Assembly (NCBI RefSeq): GCF_014650755.1
Contig: NZ_BMVO01000017.1
Span: 1 to 64,000 of the forward strand
Reading direction: 5' to 3'
Source of the DNA: Streptomyces chryseus
GTDB taxonomy: Bacteria > Actinomycetota > Actinomycetes > Streptomycetales > Streptomycetaceae
DNA: 64,000 nt
Shown one piece after another: positions 59,547 through 64,000 of the stretch. The notes under the pieces were generated by a model. That model saw nothing but the letters and a program-made list of their open reading frames with translations. It searched no databases and was not told the origin of the DNA. Made by a program: the position numbers and the translations under genes. Numbering within the stretch: position 1 is the stretch's first letter; every line of letters starts with the position of its first letter.

Positions 59547-61415
59547 GTGCACGACCACCGCACCTCCAGACGCACCCTGCTCACCGCGACCGCCGCCGCA
59601 GTGGCCGCGTCCGCCATCAGCGCCACCCCCGCCGCGGCCGCCTCACCGGCCTCCTCCCCCTCCGCCGCGCCGCACGCCACCGTCGCCGACGTCAGCGCCT
59701 CCACCCGCAGCCGTCTCAAGCGCCTCATCTCGCGCATGAGCCTGGAGGAGAAGGTCGGCCAGCTCTTCGTGATGCGGGCCTACGGCCACTCCGCGACCGA
59801 GCCCGACCAGGTCGACATCGACTCCAACCTGAAGGAAATGGGGGTCAGGACCGCCGCCGAACTCGTCGCCAAGTACCACGTCGGCGGCATCATCTACTTC
59901 GCCTGGGCGCACAACACCCGCGACCCGCACCAGATCGCCGACCTCTCCAACGGCATCCAGCGGGCCGGCCTCGCCCAGGACACCCCCGTCCCCCTGCTCA
60001 TCTCCACCGACCAGGAGCACGGCATCGTCGCCCGCGTCGGCAGGCCCGCGACCCTCGTGCCGGGTGCCATGGCCCTCGGGGCCGGCGGGTCGCGGTCCGA
60101 CGCGCGGAAGGCGGCGCGGATCGCCGGGGCCGAACTCGCCGCCATGGGCATCGTGCAGAACTACGCGCCGGTGGCGGACGTCAACGTCAACCCCGCGAAC
60201 CCGGTCATCGGCGTACGTTCGTACGGGGCCGACCCCCAAGCGGTCGCGGGCATGGTCGCCGCGCAGGTCAAGGGGTATCAGGGCGCCGGTGTCGCCGCCA
60301 CGTCCAAGCACTTCCCCGGGCACGGCGACACCAAGGACGACAGCCACTACTCCCTCCCGACGATCCATCACACGGCCGAACAGTGGGAGGAGCTGGACGC
60401 CCCGCCGTTCCGCGCCGCCATCGCCGCCGGCATCGACTCGATCATGACCGCGCACATCGTCGTACCGGCGCTGGACCCGGCACTCGACCCGGCGACGCTC
60501 TCCAAGCCGATTCTCACCGGTGTGCTGCGCGAGCGCCTCGGCTACGACGGGGTCGTGGTCACCGACTCGCTCGCCATGGCGGGGGTGCGGCAGAAGTACG
60601 GCGACGACCGCGTGCCCGTCCTGGCTCTCCTCGCCGGCTGCGACCAGCTGCTGAACCCGCCTGACCTGCCCGTCGCCTGGAACGCCGTCCTCAAGGCGGT
60701 GCGCGACGGCGAGCTGAGCACGGCCCGGGTCGAGGAATCGATCCTGCGGATCCTGCTGCTCAAGGCCAAGCTCGGCCTGTTCCGCGACCCCTACGTCTCC
60801 CACCGGGGCGTCGACCGGACCGTGGGCACCCGCGCCCACCTCGCCGCGGCGGACCGGATCGCCGAGGGGACGACCACCCTGCTCGCCAACGAGAGCGGCC
60901 TGCTGCCGATCGGCCGTCGTACGCACAGGAACGTGCTCGTCGTCGGCGCGGACCCGGCCTCCCCCACCGCGACCACCGGACCGCCGACCACCGTCGTCGC
61001 CAAGGCCTTCGACTCCCTCGGATTCGTCGCCACCGCCCTGTCCACGGGAACGGCGCCGACCGCCGCGAAGATCAAGGAAGCGGTGGCGGCGGCCCAGGGC
61101 AAGGACGTGGTGGTCGTGGGGACGTACAACGTCTCGGCGACCAGTCCGCAGCGCACCCTCGTCCGCGAGCTGGCCGCGACGGGGGTGCCCGTCGTCGCCC
61201 TCGCGATCCGCAATCCGTACGACATCGCCCAGCTCGAAGGGACCGGCTTCGGCGCGAGCGTCGCCACTTACTCCTGGACCGATGTGGAGCTGCGCGCGGC
61301 CGTGCGCGCCATCGCCGGTCATACGACGCCCCGGGGGAAGCTGCCCGTCCCCATACAGCGCGCGGACGATCCGGCGAAGGTGCTGTACCCGCTCGGGTTC
61401 GGACTGACCTACTAG
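59547..61415 (+). CDS. Exported glycoside hydrolase family 3, beta-N-acetylhexosaminidase-like
   Basis: 622 residues. Tat signal SRRTLLTATAAAVAASAISATPAAAA, then LEEKVGQLFVMRAYGH. The NagZ-type motif KHFPGHGDTKDDSHYSLP (~255) carries the His/Asp dyad. The nucleophile Asp is in GYDGVVVTDSLAMAGV. A C-terminal alpha/beta sandwich (~440-620) makes it the two-domain form. Likely trims GlcNAc from peptidoglycan or chitin fragments outside the cell. GTG 59547 with AAGGAG. Single-gene unit. Confidence 0.93.
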   Translation: MHDHRTSRRTLLTATAAAVAASAISATPAAAASPASSPSAAPHATVADVSASTRSRLKRLISRMSLEEKVGQLFVMRAYGHSATEPDQVDIDSNLKEMGVRTAAELVAKYHVGGIIYFAWAHNTRDPHQIADLSNGIQRAGLAQDTPVPLLISTDQEHGIVARVGRPATLVPGAMALGAGGSRSDARKAARIAGAELAAMGIVQNYAPVADVNVNPANPVIGVRSYGADPQAVAGMVAAQVKGYQGAGVAATSKHFPGHGDTKDDSHYSLPTIHHTAEQWEELDAPPFRAAIAAGIDSIMTAHIVVPALDPALDPATLSKPILTGVLRERLGYDGVVVTDSLAMAGVRQKYGDDRVPVLALLAGCDQLLNPPDLPVAWNAVLKAVRDGELSTARVEESILRILLLKAKLGLFRDPYVSHRGVDRTVGTRAHLAAADRIAEGTTTLLANESGLLPIGRRTHRNVLVVGADPASPTATTGPPTTVVAKAFDSLGFVATALSTGTAPTAAKIKEAVAAAQGKDVVVVGTYNVSATSPQRTLVRELAATGVPVVALAIRNPYDIAQLEGTGFGASVATYSWTDVELRAAVRAIAGHTTPRGKLPVPIQRADDPAKVLYPLGFGLTY

Positions 61416-61550
61416 CTCGGGCACCGGGCGTACGCCCCGGTACGCCCCACCCGCCCGCGCGCCACCTCCAAGTGGCCCAAAGCCCCCCGTGCGTCTGGCG
61501 TGCGCCCGCTCCGGCGGGCCACGCTGGGTGGACGTACCGGGGGGGGTCGC

Positions 61551-62255
61551 ATGCCGCGCACGGGTCGGTGGTCCAGAGGGGCGGCGTGCGCGCTGCTGCT
61601 CACGGTGGTGGGCGCGGCGGCGCTGACGGGGTGCCAGAGGCCGTCCGCGGGCGAGGGGTCCGCGTCCGGCGGCGGCGACGCGCTCGCCGGGGCCCTCACC
61701 CCGTCGGGTTACGGCGCCACCTTCCTCGGCGCCGGCGAATGCAGCTCACGCGGGCACGACTTCCGCGAGGTGTCCTGCGCGAGCGAGAAGGCCGTCGCCC
61801 GGGTGCTGGTGCGGCACGAGGGGCCGATGACCGAGGGACACCGCGACAACGAGCCGGTGACCGACGAGCCGGTGACCGGGCGACCGGCGGCCGACCGGCC
61901 GGCCTGTCCGCCGCGTACGGACTTCGTCCTCCACATCTCGGAGAGCCGGCCCGCGCTCGACGAGGACGGCGACGGCTCCGTGCCGCGCGGATTCGGCTGC
62001 ATGCGCAATCTGGAGGAGCCGCACCCCGGTGACCCGGGCAACGGCGGCGGGCCGCGGACGGTCGTCGGGGACTGCGTCCACACGACGACGCGCAAGGGGC
62101 GGGTGAAGGAGACGCCGTGCGACGGGTCGGGCGCCGGACCACCGGAGTTCGAGGTGGCCGCCGCCGTGGACAGGCGGGCGCAGTGTCCACCGGCGACAGC
62201 GCTGTACGTCCAGCTGGGCGGCGGGAAGCCGGTGGGCTGCGCCCGCCGGGTGTGA
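61551..62255 (+). CDS. Putative lipoprotein of unknown function
   Basis: 234 residues. Signal RGAACALLLTVVGAAALTGC with lipobox LTGC (Cys ~28). The mature part is hydrophilic, with eight or more Cys that could pair (ECSSRG, VSCASEK, RPACPPR, FGCMRN, GDCVHTT, TPCDGS, AQCPPA, VGCARR) and an internal repeat EPVTDEPVTG. No catalytic motif. ATG 61551 is chosen because the signal peptide starts there. Family not recognised. Confidence 0.8.
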   Translation: MPRTGRWSRGAACALLLTVVGAAALTGCQRPSAGEGSASGGGDALAGALTPSGYGATFLGAGECSSRGHDFREVSCASEKAVARVLVRHEGPMTEGHRDNEPVTDEPVTGRPAADRPACPPRTDFVLHISESRPALDEDGDGSVPRGFGCMRNLEEPHPGDPGNGGGPRTVVGDCVHTTTRKGRVKETPCDGSGAGPPEFEVAAAVDRRAQCPPATALYVQLGGGKPVGCARRV

Positions 62256-62303
62256 GGGTCCGCGCGTGCGCGGCCCCACCGGCGGGCACAGCCCGGCTCC
62301 GCG

Positions 62304-63746
62304 CTACGGGCGCAGCGTCTGCCGCTGCTCCACGGCGCGCTTGTCGAGCTTCGCGTCGAACGGCGCGAGCGGCTTCGCCTTCGCCGGGTCCGCCTGGACG
62401 GCGGCCGGGGCGACACCCGCCCACTCCAGGATCTCGGCAGTGGCCTTCGCCTTCTGCTCGGGGACGAGGCCCGCCACGTTGGCGCCGTGGTTGGCGCCGG
62501 GCGCGGTGTAGACGTACGCGTCGCGCGCGCCCTTGCCGAGGCGGAACGGCTCGGCGCTCCACGGGTCGTTCTGCCCGTTGACGAACAGCATCCGGGTGGC
62601 GTTGTGCCGCACCCAGCTGTCCACGTCCCGCATCACGCGCGGGTCGAACTTCATCGGGATGTCGCGCGGCACGTAGACGCGCGGCTGGAAGAAGTCCGGA
62701 CCGTACTTCATGAGGCCGTCGAGGTGCGGGTACTTCACCTGCGGCGCGCCCAGCTGGGTGCCGGCCTGGTAGTAGTACGGCGTGTACGTCGCCAGGCTCT
62801 GGTCGCTGTAGGCGGCGAAGCCGGAGATGGCGTCGACGTAGTCGTAGATGACCTGGTCGGAGGAGCCGGCGGCGGGCACGTCCGCGCAGTCGCTCTCCTT
62901 GCTGTACTGCCAGAAGGCCCAGACGAAGTCGAGGACCGTGGACTCGTACGCCTTGTCCAGGCTGCCGACGGTGTCGAAGGTGGCGTTGTTGGCGTCCGCC
63001 CACTCCTTGACCTTGGCGCTCAGCGCCTCGCGCCGCACGAGTGCCTCGCGCTGTACGGCATTGAGCGCGTCGCGGCACTCCTTGGTGCCGACGGTGCGGA
63101 AGAAGCGGTCGTACGCCGCGTCCTGCTTGTTCACCACGTCGTTGGGGGCGACGTACGCGACGACGCCGTCCATGTCACGCGGGTAGAAGCGCTCGTAGTA
63201 CGTCGCGGTCATGCCGCCCTTGGAGCCGCCGGTGGAGATCCACTTCTTGGAGTAGATCTTCTTCAGCGCGGTGAAGATGCGGTGCTGGTCGCTCGCGGCC
63301 TGCTTGATGTCGAGCTTCGACCAGTCGGCGGGGGCCGGCCGGGACGGGGTGAAGAAGCGGTACTCCATCGACACCTGGTTGCCGTCGATGATCTGCGTCG
63401 GCTCGCTGCGACGCGGCGTCGTGGAGACGTTGTACCCGCTGGTGAAGAAGACCGTCGGGCGGTTCGTGTCCTTGTGCAGCAGGGTGATCCGCTGCTTGAA
63501 GGTGCCCTTGGACGGCTTTTGGTGGTCGACCGGCTGGGTGTAGTGCAGTACGAAATAGCGGTAGCCGGTGTACGGCTTCTCCTCCACCAGGCTCATGCCC
63601 GGTATGGCGAGTATTCGCTCCTTGATGTCCTGCTCGTTCTGCTGCTTCGGCTCGGCGGTGGTGACCGCCCCTGCCGGTGTGCTGCCGAGTCCTACGGTGC
63701 CTATGAGCACCGCGAACGACAACAGCAAGCTGCGCGCCTTGCGCAT
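62304..63746 (-). CDS. Secreted S28-family prolyl (tri)peptidyl aminopeptidase
   Basis: 480 residues. Signal peptide RSLLLSFAVLIGTVGLGSTPAGA. N-terminal YRYFVLHYTQPVDHQKPSKGTFKQR, nucleophile KWISTGGSKGGMTATYYERF (Ser, ~170), Asp in MLFVNGQNDPWSAEPF and His in APGANHGANVAGL. This is the PS-10 peptidase group of streptomycetes that removes tripeptides or Pro-containing dipeptides from protein hydrolysates. ATG 63746. Confidence 0.93.
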   Translation of the reverse strand: MRKARSLLLSFAVLIGTVGLGSTPAGAVTTAEPKQQNEQDIKERILAIPGMSLVEEKPYTGYRYFVLHYTQPVDHQKPSKGTFKQRITLLHKDTNRPTVFFTSGYNVSTTPRRSEPTQIIDGNQVSMEYRFFTPSRPAPADWSKLDIKQAASDQHRIFTALKKIYSKKWISTGGSKGGMTATYYERFYPRDMDGVVAYVAPNDVVNKQDAAYDRFFRTVGTKECRDALNAVQREALVRREALSAKVKEWADANNATFDTVGSLDKAYESTVLDFVWAFWQYSKESDCADVPAAGSSDQVIYDYVDAISGFAAYSDQSLATYTPYYYQAGTQLGAPQVKYPHLDGLMKYGPDFFQPRVYVPRDIPMKFDPRVMRDVDSWVRHNATRMLFVNGQNDPWSAEPFRLGKGARDAYVYTAPGANHGANVAGLVPEQKAKATAEILEWAGVAPAAVQADPAKAKPLAPFDAKLDKRAVEQRQTLRP

Positions 63747-63811
63747 TCGCCCTCCCCTGTAATCACAGACGACGGGGCGAACCTAGCGGGGCAACTCCCG
63801 TACCACCAGCC

Positions 63812-64000
63812 TCAGCAGAGAATCCAGCCGGTGGACGCCCTCCGCGCGCCGACCGAACCGTGGGCCCGCACACAGCGGTTGAGGGCGTAGACCGTCACCG
63901 GTCCGGCGCGGTGGGTGAAGCGGCCGCTGTCCCTGGCCGTGCGGCTCCCCCGGGCCTGGATCGTGACCGCCATGACCTGCCGTACGCCGGGCCGCTTGGA
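63812..64000 (-). CDS. C-terminal end of a small secreted protein, cut by the window edge
   Basis: The minus-strand frame is open from the edge: MAVTIQARGSRTARDSGRFTHRAGPVTVYALNRCVRAHGS, then a Gly-Trp-Cys end and a stop. The pattern AGPV-Y-x-x-C-V-x-x-G and the terminal Cys resemble the ends of short exported streptomycete proteins with one disulfide. Start and function lie outside the window. Confidence 0.45.
   Translation of the reverse strand, partial: SKRPGVRQVMAVTIQARGSRTARDSGRFTHRAGPVTVYALNRCVRAHGSVGARRASTGWILC

Overview
The window reads as Streptomyces chromosome. Coding DNA is very GC-rich with G/C-biased third positions, GTG starts and 4-nt start/stop overlaps are frequent, and the housekeeping genes (429-aa citrate synthase, RecD2-type helicase, inositol catabolism, copper efflux) are of actinomycete type. 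I saw no tRNA, rRNA or CRISPR array. All family calls come from reading the translations; no database search was possible.

1-19.5 kb, edge of a probable ansamycin-type polyketide locus. It opens with the end of a type I PKS (AT-ACP, no thioesterase). Next come an arylamine N-acetyltransferase-like amide synthase, an aromatic-ring FAD monooxygenase of the Rif-Orf19/GdmM kind, an HxlR regulator with a perfect operator palindrome facing an MFS exporter, a Gfo/Idh oxidoreductase (RifL-like role possible), a BBE oxidase-P450-ferredoxin-DUF2306 operon and a membrane acyltransferase. A second operon holds a class II DAHP synthase and a shikimate/aminoquinate dehydrogenase (RifH/RifI-like). It begins with a 24-residue peptide gene, a perfect hairpin, a SagB-type dehydrogenase and an MFS exporter carrying a 15-nt minisatellite. 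A TetR/ArpA-like receptor and a ferredoxin reductase close the region. AHBA synthase is not in the window.

19.6-28.9 kb: a split acyl-CoA mutase with methylmalonyl-CoA-type active-site residues, a DUF1772 membrane protein, a secreted X-Pro-peptidase/ABC-ATPase fusion with its permease, a GNAT acetyltransferase, a subtilisin-like protease and a secreted protein.

28.9-37.3 kb, accessory island with visibly lower GC. A PCMT-type methyltransferase overlaps the end of a 33-aa Asp-Gly-containing peptide gene, downstream of two small Cys-rich genes (one frameshifted). Divergent from these is an orphan protein-DUF6879-XRE/DUF5753 triad. About five GTGCAC-like repeats lie between the two arms. Next to this, a DUF4291 gene is split in two by a ~4-kb segment with imperfect terminal inverted repeats. 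Its only clear gene is a membrane-anchored STAND NTPase with a beta-propeller-like C-terminus.

37.5-44.8 kb: myo-inositol catabolism (mmsA, iolD, iolB, an aldolase-like gene, iolC, and a divergent IolE/MocC-like gene). 45.0-48.7 kb: a small HTH protein, an orphan double-glycine-leader peptide and a CsoR-box-controlled copZ-copA pair. 49.0-52.8 kb: gltA and recD2. 53.0-57.3 kb: a LacI-controlled sugar operon (isomerase, DUF993, Gfo/Idh). 57.4-64.0 kb: a binding protein without a signal peptide, a GNAT remnant coupled to a sugar isomerase, a Tat-exported GH3, a lipoprotein, an S28 peptidase and a gene cut by the window edge.
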